Below, in pieces: positions 34,718 to 43,059 of a stretch of 64,000 bases of DNA. The DNA lies in the NCBI RefSeq assembly GCF_051201625.1, contig NZ_CP179203.1, positions 2,604,001 through 2,668,000 on the forward strand, in the 5' to 3' direction. The notes under the pieces were generated by a model that did not search any database, had not been told where the DNA came from, and saw only the letters and a program-made list of their open reading frames with translations. The stretch is from Shimia sp051201625 (lineage in GTDB: Bacteria > Pseudomonadota > Alphaproteobacteria > Rhodobacterales > Rhodobacteraceae). How positions within the stretch are numbered: position 1 is the stretch's first letter; every line of letters starts with the position of its first letter. The translations under genes were made by a program, and so were the position numbers.

Positions 34718-35797
34718 TCAATCTCCAATTCCAATATTTCGTACAGGGTTCGCAAAAAGCTCTGCCACGTCAGGATATGCCGCCAGAATTTCACTTCCAC
34801 CCAGAATTCTGTCCGCATGCAGCGTGCCGTTTTCCCAGATATTCACACCATTTATCGTTACAGTCGGATCAATGATATTCCAGCTGATTTCACCCGGCGC
34901 ATAAGCACCACAGGAGTGAAAATGCAAAATACGCGGATTCCCGAATGAAACACCGCCCCACCGTTCATAATTATCCTGCATAGGCCACGGGTAATCACAA
35001 CCCGGATGGATGCCCGCATGCCAGGAATGCACAAAATTTCTATCAATTCCGAAATGGGCTGCGACACGATCGTAATGCGCATTGGCTTTCGCCACATCAC
35101 CATCAGCACCATCAAATCCAGTGAGTACTCCATCCTGCAGCAGTGCAAACACTGGTCCATCAAACTCAACCGTGTAGTTATCGTAATATCTAGATCCAGA
35201 CCCAGTCAGAAAAGTAAAAGCAGCACGCCCAGAAAAGGTTGCAGCGGGAACAGGCGTAAACATTGACATTGGAAATCGCAGGATCGTCGTATCTACTTCG
35301 GTTGCCAATGGCGCACTCATCGTACCGCGGACCTCAGTACCAAGAGGACACGTAAAGTGCACTTCAGCACCGGCCTTAAACATGCCGTTAACTGCAGACT
35401 TGATCGCCTCAAACCCACGGTGATCTGCATTCCCAAAGCCAGACCCTAGAAGCTTCTCGGCCACCGCAAAACTTACGACAATAGTTTTTCCCGCTGGCAT
35501 ACCTGAAAACCGCAGTTGGTCGCCTAAGCGAGCGAGGAACAGGATAATGTCCGCTGCCTCGAAGCGTAAAAGAAGGTCTGGTGCAAGATGAGGATTGCTC
35601 GCGTTGAAACCTACATTTACTGTGTCAACGTGCAAGCCTAGGGCACTGGCAGCTTCGGCAACGACTTCAACAGTTCTATCATCATAGTAGCCATATTTTG
35701 ATGGCTCGAAAGCAATCAACAATCGGTCGCCATCTGTTGCACGGGCGCAATTAACCAAAAGGTTACGAGCGCCTAGTGCTGGCGTCATCTGTGCCAT
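34718..35797 (-). CDS. M29 aminopeptidase/NicX-like metalloenzyme
   Basis: The 359-residue protein resembles the family that includes M29 (thermophilic) aminopeptidases and the iron enzyme 2,5-dihydroxypyridine 5,6-dioxygenase (NicX). The C-terminal third carries the likely metal ligands: HAGIHPGCDYPW, then NPRILHFHSCG and APGEISWNIIDPT. The N-terminal two thirds are a Rossmann-like scaffold. With a Rieske oxygenase and a ferredoxin-coupled hydroxylase next door, ring opening of a hydroxylated N-heterocycle is an attractive role. I cannot tell peptidase from dioxygenase by eye. It is divergent from the LysR gene. Confidence 0.6.
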   Translation of the reverse strand: MAQMTPALGARNLLVNCARATDGDRLLIAFEPSKYGYYDDRTVEVVAEAASALGLHVDTVNVGFNASNPHLAPDLLLRFEAADIILFLARLGDQLRFSGMPAGKTIVVSFAVAEKLLGSGFGNADHRGFEAIKSAVNGMFKAGAEVHFTCPLGTEVRGTMSAPLATEVDTTILRFPMSMFTPVPAATFSGRAAFTFLTGSGSRYYDNYTVEFDGPVFALLQDGVLTGFDGADGDVAKANAHYDRVAAHFGIDRNFVHSWHAGIHPGCDYPWPMQDNYERWGGVSFGNPRILHFHSCGAYAPGEISWNIIDPTVTINGVNIWENGTLHADRILGGSEILAAYPDVAELFANPVRNIGIGD

Positions 35798-35892
35798 TTT
35801 CTGATCCCCGAAGAATTCTGCAGGAACGCTATCACTCAGAACTCGTTTGGTTCAATTTGAAATCCGTTATCATTTATATTAGATACACTAAT

Positions 35893-36813
35893 ATGATCTC
35901 AAATTTTCCTTTTTCTTCGTTGCGGGCGTTTGATGCGGCTGTTCGACATCGTAATTTCTCAGCCGCCGGAAACGAACTTGGCGTCAGTCAAAGTGCAATC
36001 AGCCAGCATGTAAAGTCTTTAGAGGAATGGCTTGGTCAAAACCTTTTGGTCCGAGGCGCCCGCGAATCCCACCCTACGGCAGAAGGTCAGCAACTCGCAC
36101 TCGCTGTTTCCGAGGGGCTGGGCCGGATATCAGAAGTTTGTACACGCCTGCGAGATAAAACACGGAATGAACGAACAATTACAATTTCATGCCTACCAGG
36201 ATTTGCCTTCACTTGGTTATTTCCGCGACTTCTCCGATTTGATTTGACATATCCTGACCTCTCAATTTCGGTAGCGACAGATACCGGCCAGCAACCCTTT
36301 ACCGCGACAGGAGCTGACGTCGGAATTCGTTACGGCTTGGGAGATTATCCGGGCCTTAAGGTCGAACTATTGATGCAGGAAAAACTGTTTCCAGTGTGTT
36401 CGCCTTCATTGCTTACCAAGCCCAAACCGCTGAAAACCGGCTCTGATCTGTCCGGGATCACACTTATTCAGAACGAAAACCTTAACTTCGGCGTAAATAA
36501 CCCAACTTGGGAGTTCTGGGCAGAGCAATGTGGCATCACGCTACCAACAAATTTGCGCAAACGCCGTTTGGGTCAATCTAATATGGTCGTTCAAGCGGCT
36601 ATTGAGGGGGTTGGGATGGCCCTTGGAAGAGAGCCGCTGGTAATCGACGCATTATGCAATGGTCGCCTTGTTAGACCGTTTGAGGAAATAACTACCTCAC
36701 CTCTCAGCTATTGGTTGGTGCGTCGCCCAAACACGAATAGTAGCGGTAAAGTCGAAGAGTTTTTATCATGGATCAGGACAGAGGTTGCAGAGCAACCCGA
36801 CATTCCGAATTGA
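35893..36813 (+). CDS. LysR-family regulator (GcvA-like)
   Basis: A 306-residue LysR regulator. The winged helix at the N-terminus reads AFDAAVRHRNFSAAGNELGV followed by SQSAISQHVKSLEEWLG. The effector domain follows, with ITISCLPGFAFTWLFPRLLR, typical of the GcvA/AmpR branch. The ATG at 35893 is the standard start; an upstream in-frame start at 35776 would overlap the divergent NicX-like gene. Standing between the NicX-like gene and the Rieske oxygenase, it is the probable pathway regulator. Confidence 0.88.
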   Translation: MISNFPFSSLRAFDAAVRHRNFSAAGNELGVSQSAISQHVKSLEEWLGQNLLVRGARESHPTAEGQQLALAVSEGLGRISEVCTRLRDKTRNERTITISCLPGFAFTWLFPRLLRFDLTYPDLSISVATDTGQQPFTATGADVGIRYGLGDYPGLKVELLMQEKLFPVCSPSLLTKPKPLKTGSDLSGITLIQNENLNFGVNNPTWEFWAEQCGITLPTNLRKRRLGQSNMVVQAAIEGVGMALGREPLVIDALCNGRLVRPFEEITTSPLSYWLVRRPNTNSSGKVEEFLSWIRTEVAEQPDIPN

Positions 36814-36922
36814 TCGGATAAGTCGATTAGCTTAACTAATAATTTGCATAATGACTTCGACATGGAATGTTTGCTTTGTGTCACCCAAAATGAAGTCAAA
36901 TAGGCTTGAGCTGAGGTAAAGG

Positions 36923-37963
36923 ATGTTTTTAAAAAATTGTTGGTACGTCGCGGCTTGGAGTAATGACATTGGGCGAGAGCTGACAGCGGAAACCTTTCTC
37001 GGTGAAAATATCGTACTGTACCGCCAAAAGGATGGAACCCCGGTTGCGCTAGAAAATGCCTGTCCGCACCGCAAATTGCCACTTTCTGACGGAAACCTCA
37101 AAGGTGATACGATTGAATGCGGTTATCATGGGTTAACATTTGATTGCGCTGGCAAGTGTATCGACAGTCCAACACAGCGTGGTATGACACCGCGCCGTGC
37201 TGTCGTAAGATCCTATCCCATAATCGATCGCTATCGGCTGTTGTGGATCTGGATGGGCGACGCCGCTCTTGCCGATCCGGATAAAATATTTCCAATCGAA
37301 AATTTTGACGATCCATCTTGGGGCAAAACGGACGGCGGAGCAATGGATATCGATTGCCACTATCTTTGGGTTTGCGATAACCTTTTGGATCCAAGCCACG
37401 TCGCTTGGGTCCATGTCACATCATTTGCCGGAGCCGGGACCGACGACGAAGAGTTGGATATCAAAAAAACAGATCGCGGCGTCATAGTTTCGCGTTGGAT
37501 CCAAAACAAACCGCCCTCGCCCTATTACGCCGAGTTGGTCCAGTTCAAGGGCGACTGTGATCGGCTGCAACACTACGAGATGTGCCTGCCCGCGATTGGT
37601 CTTAACAAATCAATTTACACTCCAGTTGGCACAGGCGGTTATGACAAACCCTACGTTGACACAACGTTCATAAACATTTCCTACAACTTTATGACGCCAA
37701 TCGACGAGGATAGAACGCGTTATTTTTGGTTCCAGCACCGCAATTCCGAGCCAGACAACAAAGAAGTCTCTGAATTCATGAACAGAGGTGCGCGCATGGC
37801 GTTTCAAGAGGACAAAGATGTTTTGGAAAAGGTTCACCTCGGAATGAAGCACATGACGACGCCGAATATCGACCTTGGGCTCGACGCGGGTGCTAAACAA
37901 TTCAGAAGGTTTTTGGATCGAAAGATCAAAGACGAAGCTGTTAAGCTGGAAGCCGGCGAGTAA
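36923..37963 (+). CDS. Rieske non-heme iron oxygenase, vanillate O-demethylase-like
   Basis: A 346-residue oxygenase component. The N-terminal Rieske domain has CPHRKLPLSDGNLKGD, then CGYHGLTFD. The catalytic mononuclear iron site is NLLDPSHVAWVH near residue 155 with a later acidic ligand. It aligns best with VanA-type alpha-subunit oxygenases that demethylate or hydroxylate methoxy, N-methyl and aryl substrates. GAGG precedes the ATG. No reductase is adjacent; the Rieske ferredoxin at 33306-33629 could be shared. The substrate is unknown; demethylation of an N-methyl or O-methyl compound fits the surroundings. Confidence 0.85.
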   Translation: MFLKNCWYVAAWSNDIGRELTAETFLGENIVLYRQKDGTPVALENACPHRKLPLSDGNLKGDTIECGYHGLTFDCAGKCIDSPTQRGMTPRRAVVRSYPIIDRYRLLWIWMGDAALADPDKIFPIENFDDPSWGKTDGGAMDIDCHYLWVCDNLLDPSHVAWVHVTSFAGAGTDDEELDIKKTDRGVIVSRWIQNKPPSPYYAELVQFKGDCDRLQHYEMCLPAIGLNKSIYTPVGTGGYDKPYVDTTFINISYNFMTPIDEDRTRYFWFQHRNSEPDNKEVSEFMNRGARMAFQEDKDVLEKVHLGMKHMTTPNIDLGLDAGAKQFRRFLDRKIKDEAVKLEAGE

Positions 37964-38178
37964 AAGTCAAAGGCATCATGCCCGCTACCAGTAAATAATA
38001 TTCGTCGGAAGATAAGAGCTGGATCATGCTGGATGGTTTACGTGACGACGGCAGCATTGTTGAACTGTGTTGTCGGGAAGCGGTTGCCCAACGCATTTAC
38101 TTCGAGTGTTAAAGAGACTTTTTGGAAGGCTGAAGAGGTGAAACTCGCCGATGTTTAGGTCGTTGATTTAACTTGTTT

Positions 38179-38982
38179 TCACACTACATCTTCGACTTTC
38201 ATTTCATAGATAACCGGAAACTTTTCACCGCGAAAATCATCGCCCACCTTCATCGCCGGATCATGAAGCCATTCGGTTACTGAGTCGCGAGGCACGTACT
38301 TAGCACCCGAAACGGCACAGCGAACAGCGTACCCACGCCTACGCCGCGTTGACGTACGATTGCCCATTGCTGAGTGCACCGTCATTCCGTCAAACACCAG
38401 GGCATCACCTGGGTTCATGTGTGGGAAATGAACCACATCGTAACTACCACGATCTGCTTCGAAGTCCGGCATATCAATATAATCTGGATTGTCGACCTCA
38501 AGATAATGGCTAAATGCGCCCTTTTGATCGGTCTTAAATGGTCGGTACTTTGCTCCCCACGCATGACTGCCGCGCACAAATTCAAGTGCTCCGTTATCAG
38601 GGTCAACCTCATCTAGTGCAATCCACATCGTAGTCATCGGCCCCTCAATTGGCCAATAAGGCTGGTCTGTGTGCCATCCTGTTTTAGTCCTTGTGCCCGG
38701 TTCTTTTGCGAATATCTGATCAAATATTAAAGACGCCCAAGCCGCGTTTGTAACTTTGGCAACCCACTCGCCAAGGTCAGACTTAAGGCAATAATCCTGA
38801 AATGTTCCTGGATGCTCACGCATATTCTTATATGCAAAATAGCGCTCACCTTTTCGAATTTCATTATCAACTGCTTGGCACAATTTTTCACCCCACTCAG
38901 GGGCTAACATGTTGCGCAGCAAGACAACACCATCGCGCGCATATGTTGCCTGCACCTCTTTCAAATCTTTTATATGTCTCAT
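38179..38982 (-). CDS. Phytanoyl-CoA dioxygenase (PhyH) family protein, copy 1
   Basis: A 267-residue Fe(II)/2-oxoglutarate-dependent oxygenase. The iron-binding triad is GWHTDQPYW (His-x-Asp) near residue 102, with the distal histidine in FDGMTVHSAMGNRTSTRRRR near 200, followed by an arginine for 2-oxoglutarate. Related proteins hydroxylate lipids, ectoine, small amines and natural products. The intact metal site makes it a likely active enzyme. It is isolated on the minus strand after the Rieske oxygenase. Confidence 0.82.
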   Translation of the reverse strand: MRHIKDLKEVQATYARDGVVLLRNMLAPEWGEKLCQAVDNEIRKGERYFAYKNMREHPGTFQDYCLKSDLGEWVAKVTNAAWASLIFDQIFAKEPGTRTKTGWHTDQPYWPIEGPMTTMWIALDEVDPDNGALEFVRGSHAWGAKYRPFKTDQKGAFSHYLEVDNPDYIDMPDFEADRGSYDVVHFPHMNPGDALVFDGMTVHSAMGNRTSTRRRRGYAVRCAVSGAKYVPRDSVTEWLHDPAMKVGDDFRGEKFPVIYEMKVEDVV

Positions 38983-39321
38983 TAATTTTCCATTTCATCT
39001 GACCCCACAAAGATGAGATACCAGTACCAAATACAGCGAAAAACCTTCGCACACCTTAATGCTTGCGTGGGTTCAGAAAGCCAAAAAAATTAGCAATCCA
39101 GCACCGCCGATTGAATCAAACATTTCAATCATGAACCTTAGCAAGACGGACTTGTCCCACACGAGAATGCATGCTCATCAGCCTTCTCAAGTTGCCCAAC
39201 GGTATACCGAAAATGAAGCACAAAAAACCATCGTGGTGCTGTCAAACATTGACCGCGCGCAGCAGACCTTAAAGATGTCAATCCTGCTTTGCAGCTCCAT
39301 GACTGACAGCAACTTTTCGTT
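38983..39321. other. Spacer between PhyH copy 1 and the duplicated-barrel gene
   Basis: 339 bases, no supported ORF. The frame 39059-39379 runs antisense into the next gene and lacks a ribosome site. Confidence 0.35.
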
Positions 39322-39939
39322 TTACTTAATAGCCAATAGCTGGGTAATGGAGCGCGCATTTACGTCAAGGATACTGTAAATTTGAGCTGCCAAAGGGCTC
39401 TTTGCTATAGCATCATAGGTCGCTTCGACTTGAGCAAGTGACTCGTAGGAGATGCCTAGTAAATAATCACCAACGTTATCGCCAGTCATAATTCGACCAA
39501 ATCGCATAGTTTGAGCACCATTGTCCCGAAATAATGCACTAGCCTCATCGATTAATGAAATTACCTTTTCCGGATCAGCAGAACTACTGCCTCGTGTCAT
39601 GACTGTGTATTTAAGGTTTGGTTGATCAGAGAATGTATGGCTCAATTGTATTGAAGCGATGTTTCTCTTAACCACATTTACTCCACCAGCCAACAAACTC
39701 TTGTAAGTTGCGGAGGTGCTAAATGCCGAATAAATATTTTCGATTTTGTTTAGCTCGTCGACCATTTGAAACATAAGCACTGCACCTGGAACGCTACCAG
39801 TCAACATTACGCCCATACCAGCTCTGCTTGACCCTGCGGCTCGAGACTCATCTACCAATGCCGGTAATTTCCCTAAAACTTCTGCTCGATTTTCTGGGGC
39901 TATATTTGCCATCGTTACAATCACATATTTTTCTGACAT
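39322..39939 (-). CDS. Unknown protein with two tandem ferredoxin-like (dimeric alpha-beta barrel) halves
   Basis: The start at 39939 follows GGGAGGA, giving 205 residues; the longer frame is unsupported. The two halves look like tandem copies of a dimeric alpha-beta barrel domain. Half one opens with YVIVTMANIAPENRAEVLGK and half two with YTVMTRGSSSADPEKVISLI. Each is followed by a helix, a strand ending in a glycine-rich turn (MGVMLTGSVPG, then FGRIMTGDNVG), and a second helix with matching spacing. Families with this fold include antibiotic biosynthesis monooxygenases and stress-responsive proteins. No catalytic residue is recognised. Confidence 0.55.
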   Translation of the reverse strand: MSEKYVIVTMANIAPENRAEVLGKLPALVDESRAAGSSRAGMGVMLTGSVPGAVLMFQMVDELNKIENIYSAFSTSATYKSLLAGGVNVVKRNIASIQLSHTFSDQPNLKYTVMTRGSSSADPEKVISLIDEASALFRDNGAQTMRFGRIMTGDNVGDYLLGISYESLAQVEATYDAIAKSPLAAQIYSILDVNARSITQLLAIK

Positions 39940-40940
39940 TTCATCCTCCCAAAGATAAACATGTAAAGAGTGTACAAGTTTGAGATTATTTTCATAGATA
40001 CAACTCGGTGCTCGCAAATAGTAATGAGCGCAACACAACGACTTATCTCGAAATATTAGTGTTTAACCCTTGCCATTAAGCAAACCAAGAAGGTCAAAAA
40101 GGCTATCGGATTGAATAAAGCTAGCGTTTAGACATTTAAGTTTTTGGATATTAACTTTGAGGGTTTTCGATTAACATCAGGTTTTGCAATTAATATCTCA
40201 ACTCATCACGCGCGCACTACAGCATCCGCCTTCAATCTTATGTTCCACTCCTAAGAAATTTAGATAAAACAATAAATTTCTCTTATCAAACTTCACCATT
40301 TGGAGCCGTAGGCACTGATTTCAGGCAGGTTACAGTGGTGTTTCCACTGTTATCTCCTCCATCAAAGTAATAAAGTCTACAGCATTACTTTCGCCAAATT
40401 TCTTCTCTATATTTTGATAAATAATTAACGGGCTTTTGACTGCGACAACTCCCTGCTCGGCCGTCAATAGTTAAAGCACGATCCTATCAAAAATCTAACG
40501 ACTGCAATAACCCAGCCAGTTAGGTCATAATCCTGATAGTAGTTCCAGGGTCGCTGAATGAGGGATACTTTTCTAGTACGCATCAGCATAAACTCAAAAT
40601 AGAACACAAAAAATGATGTTTAAATTGATACTCTTTTTTTGCCTGTCGATTTTAATTGCTTTTTTGCTGCGCAAAAAAAACACAAAAGCAATCGTAATTA
40701 TACGGCAAGGCTTATCAGTTGCGCTCTCAGCAGGAACCCCATCCGTAAAAAGAGAGGTTTAGAAACTTCTAAGTGTGGCTAGGCTCACTCTCCTCCCAAA
40801 CAGCGCGCCTAGCCACTTAATCTCAAGTCCATTCCGGAACAGACGAGATTCTTAACGTTTCTAGAACGATTAGTTTTTAAGCGATACCCTGACGCATTGC
40901 CGCATATTTAGTACATAGATTGCAGTAACTTATGCACTTT
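39940..40940. other. Long gene-free region upstream of the predicted small RNA
   Basis: About 1 kb with no coding frame I trust. It has two notable inverted repeats: ACAGTGG-TGTTT-CCACTGT near 40333, and ATTGCTTTT matched by AAAAGCAAT (about 40655 and 40684) enclosing TTTTGC-TGC-GCAAAA. Neither is followed by a clean T-run. Confidence 0.4.
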
Positions 40941-40982
40941 CTGCATAGCAGCAATGCAAAATTGTTAATTGCTGCAACGCAG
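40941..40982. promoter_or_regulatory. Two PhaR-type palindromes CTGC-N3-GCAG upstream of the predicted small RNA
   Basis: CTGC-ATA-GCAG (40941-40951) and CTGC-AAC-GCAG (40972-40982) have centres 31 bp apart, about three helical turns. The bases between add a second inverted repeat, GCAGCAAT (40948-40955) with ATTGCTGC (40968-40975). CTGC-N3/4-GCAG is the described target of PhaR, the regulator of polyhydroxybutyrate granule genes in Paracoccus and relatives. PhaR normally controls phasin genes, but no phasin ORF follows here; the next element is the predicted small RNA. Confidence 0.5.
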
Positions 40983-41003
40983 CATTTGCCCTAAAAAAGG
41001 CGT

Positions 41004-41099
41004 TGTAGGTACTTCCTCCCTAGATACCTGCATGGTTGAAAACATTCCTCTCGAAGTTTTCAAATTATCGGCGATACCTTCGGGTATCGCCTTTTTTTT
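41004..41099 (+). ncRNA. Predicted small RNA with two anti-Shine-Dalgarno hairpin loops and intrinsic terminator
   Basis: Three successive hairpins. Hairpin 1: TGTAGGTA (41004-41011) pairs with TACCTGCA (41025-41032) with one wobble, and its loop contains CTTCCTCCC. Hairpin 2: TTGAAAAC (41036-41043) pairs perfectly with GTTTTCAA (41056-41063), loop containing ATTCCTCTC. Hairpin 3 is the terminator. Two stem-loops that expose CCUCC-like loops ahead of a terminator are the architecture of the alphaproteobacterial cuckoo/CcsR type small RNAs, known from Rhodobacter and rhizobia. The transcription start is not resolved and may lie further upstream. Confidence 0.62.
41070..41099 (+). terminator. 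Rho-independent terminator of the predicted small RNA
   Basis: GGCGATACC (41070-41078) pairs perfectly with GGTATCGCC (41083-41091) across a stable TTCG tetraloop, followed by eight T residues (41092-41099). It is the clearest intrinsic terminator in the window. No protein gene ends upstream on this strand, which implies a separate non-coding transcript. Confidence 0.85.
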
Positions 41100-41274
41100 G
41101 GTAAATTGAAAAAGTGTTTTGGGACACTGATCAAATTACAGGCTTATTCTTTCGGCTGAGATTATACGTAACGGATCATTTACCAAAAAGTTTTGATCGC
41201 TTATCCGACAAGGCTTGGCTCCCTACCGACGACGAGGCATAATCATGTAAAATCAAACTTATTATGTGTTTCAA

Positions 41275-42750
41275 ATGCAAATTTCTAAATCAGACTACAT
41301 GCTATTTCTCAGGCATCCCGCCTGGCTTTGGATTAAGAAGCATCAAAAACATCTTCTTCCGCCAATTGATCCGTCTCTGCAATCTCGGTTTGATGAGGGG
41401 CATGCGTTCGAACCCTATGCCGAGGCACTCTTTCCTAACCTTGTTCGCCTCGGCTTCTCAGATTTTTCAAGTTACCAGTCGTTAACCACTCTTACGTCTG
41501 AAACTTGGCAAGCGGGGGCGAAAGCGGTTGCACAAGGGCGGTATGAGGATGGCCAAATCACATGTATCACCGACATTGTCAGTCGGAATGGCGATGGCTA
41601 CGTTCTGACGGAGATCAAGAGCAGTACTTCAGCCAAAATAGAACACACTTTTGATCTGGCTTTTCAGCGTCTAGTTCTCGAGGGCGCTGGAATGCCTATT
41701 TTGCGCTGCGAGGTGGCGCATGTGAACCGCAGTTTTCGTAAAAATGGACAAATCGCTCCGGAGGAACTGGTTACTATAACCGACATTTCTGAGGAAGTAG
41801 AAAACCAGATTGAAAACACACGGAGGTGGGTAGATCAGGCTTTGAGTGTGGCGAAAAGCAACACAATGCCTGACCCGGCTCCTGAACGGGCACGGCTGAA
41901 ATCCTATCACGAGTGGCTTGAAATACGGGCAAAAATTACTCCCACATTATGTCCGGAGAGCATTCACCTCCTTCCGTTCATCAACGCGAAGCAAGCGTCA
42001 GCTTTGATCAAGGAAGGGATTACTTCGATTGATGATGTTGACGACCCTACAATACTAAGCAAATCAACTCGGCGGTACTTAACCTCCCGATCTCAGGGTT
42101 CACAGATAGTTGACCATGACGCGCTGGATCGCTTTCTAGGCGAAATCACTTATCCAATTTATTATCTTGACTACGAGACTTCGCAAAGTTTGCTTCCCCA
42201 GTGGGAAGGAACAAGACCTTATCAGCAAGTACCTTTTCAGTATTCGCTGCATGTTCAGCGTGAACCTGACGGCGACATCGAGCATCACGAATACTTGCAC
42301 CGTGAAGAGAGCAACCCAATACCAGCACTTCTCAAAAATCTTCGAAAGGATATTGGCGACGTCGGCTCCATTTTGGTTTGGTACGAGCCTTTCGAAAAGA
42401 CCCGCAATACTGAGATGGCCGAAGCTTTCCCTGAGCATAAAGCCTTCTTATTTAATTTAAACGAGCGTGTAATTGACCTCATGCAGCCGTTTTCAGACGA
42501 AACCATAACCGACCCTGCGTTTATGGGCAGCTCTTCGATAAAGAAAGTCCTTCCGGCTCTTGTTCCCGAACTTGCATATGACGACCTCGACATCAAGGAA
42601 GGTGCAAGCGCATCTCGCCTGTGGAAGGAAGTTACGATGATCAATCCAGAAGCTCAGGAACGTTTAAAGGTTTATGCAAATTTAGTGGACTACTGCACTC
42701 GGGATACTTGGGCCATGGTTGCCATTCATGGTGTAATGAAGGAAATGTAA
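41275..42750 (+). CDS. DUF2779 protein: N-terminal PD-(D/E)xK nuclease-like domain plus C-terminal DnaQ-like exonuclease domain
   Basis: A 491-residue protein. The start at 41275 (MQISKSDYMLFLRHP) is standard for this family; a GTG three codons earlier is possible, and no ribosome site is clear for either. The N-terminal domain has Cas4-like features: RFDEGHAFEPYAEALFP, then DIV with YVLTEIKSSTS, the D-x-E-x-K core of PD-(D/E)xK nucleases. The C-terminal DUF2779 domain looks like a DEDD exonuclease: YYLDYETSQ, LVWYEPFEKTRN, LMQPF and YCTRDTWAM. Both nuclease sites seem complete. Members are scattered among bacteria, often alone. A role in nucleic-acid processing or defence is plausible but unproven. 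Confidence 0.72.
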   Translation: MQISKSDYMLFLRHPAWLWIKKHQKHLLPPIDPSLQSRFDEGHAFEPYAEALFPNLVRLGFSDFSSYQSLTTLTSETWQAGAKAVAQGRYEDGQITCITDIVSRNGDGYVLTEIKSSTSAKIEHTFDLAFQRLVLEGAGMPILRCEVAHVNRSFRKNGQIAPEELVTITDISEEVENQIENTRRWVDQALSVAKSNTMPDPAPERARLKSYHEWLEIRAKITPTLCPESIHLLPFINAKQASALIKEGITSIDDVDDPTILSKSTRRYLTSRSQGSQIVDHDALDRFLGEITYPIYYLDYETSQSLLPQWEGTRPYQQVPFQYSLHVQREPDGDIEHHEYLHREESNPIPALLKNLRKDIGDVGSILVWYEPFEKTRNTEMAEAFPEHKAFLFNLNERVIDLMQPFSDETITDPAFMGSSSIKKVLPALVPELAYDDLDIKEGASASRLWKEVTMINPEAQERLKVYANLVDYCTRDTWAMVAIHGVMKEM

Positions 42751-43059
42751 CTACCAGTGCGCTCTAGGCGGCAAAATGATCCTCAATGAGTTCTATCAAA
42801 GATTGTGACGCGCTGCAGGGAAGTGTGGGTGGTACACAAATTCGGAACACACGGCCAAACGCAATGACCAAGTCACAGTGATGCATGCTGCGGATAACTC
42901 AATCCATCTTCGGGTCCACGCTCCAAAATAATTGACGACTTACTCCTTGGATTACTTCCCCAACCACTTGCGCATCCGGCTACCACGTATCAACCTTGCT
43001 GGGTGTAGTTGAAACTGGCATATACCCAGCTCAATTATTTTTTGTGTATGGATTAGGCC
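42751..43059. other. Spacer, no gene seen
   Basis: 309 bases without a supported ORF, RNA or terminator. Confidence 0.35.
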
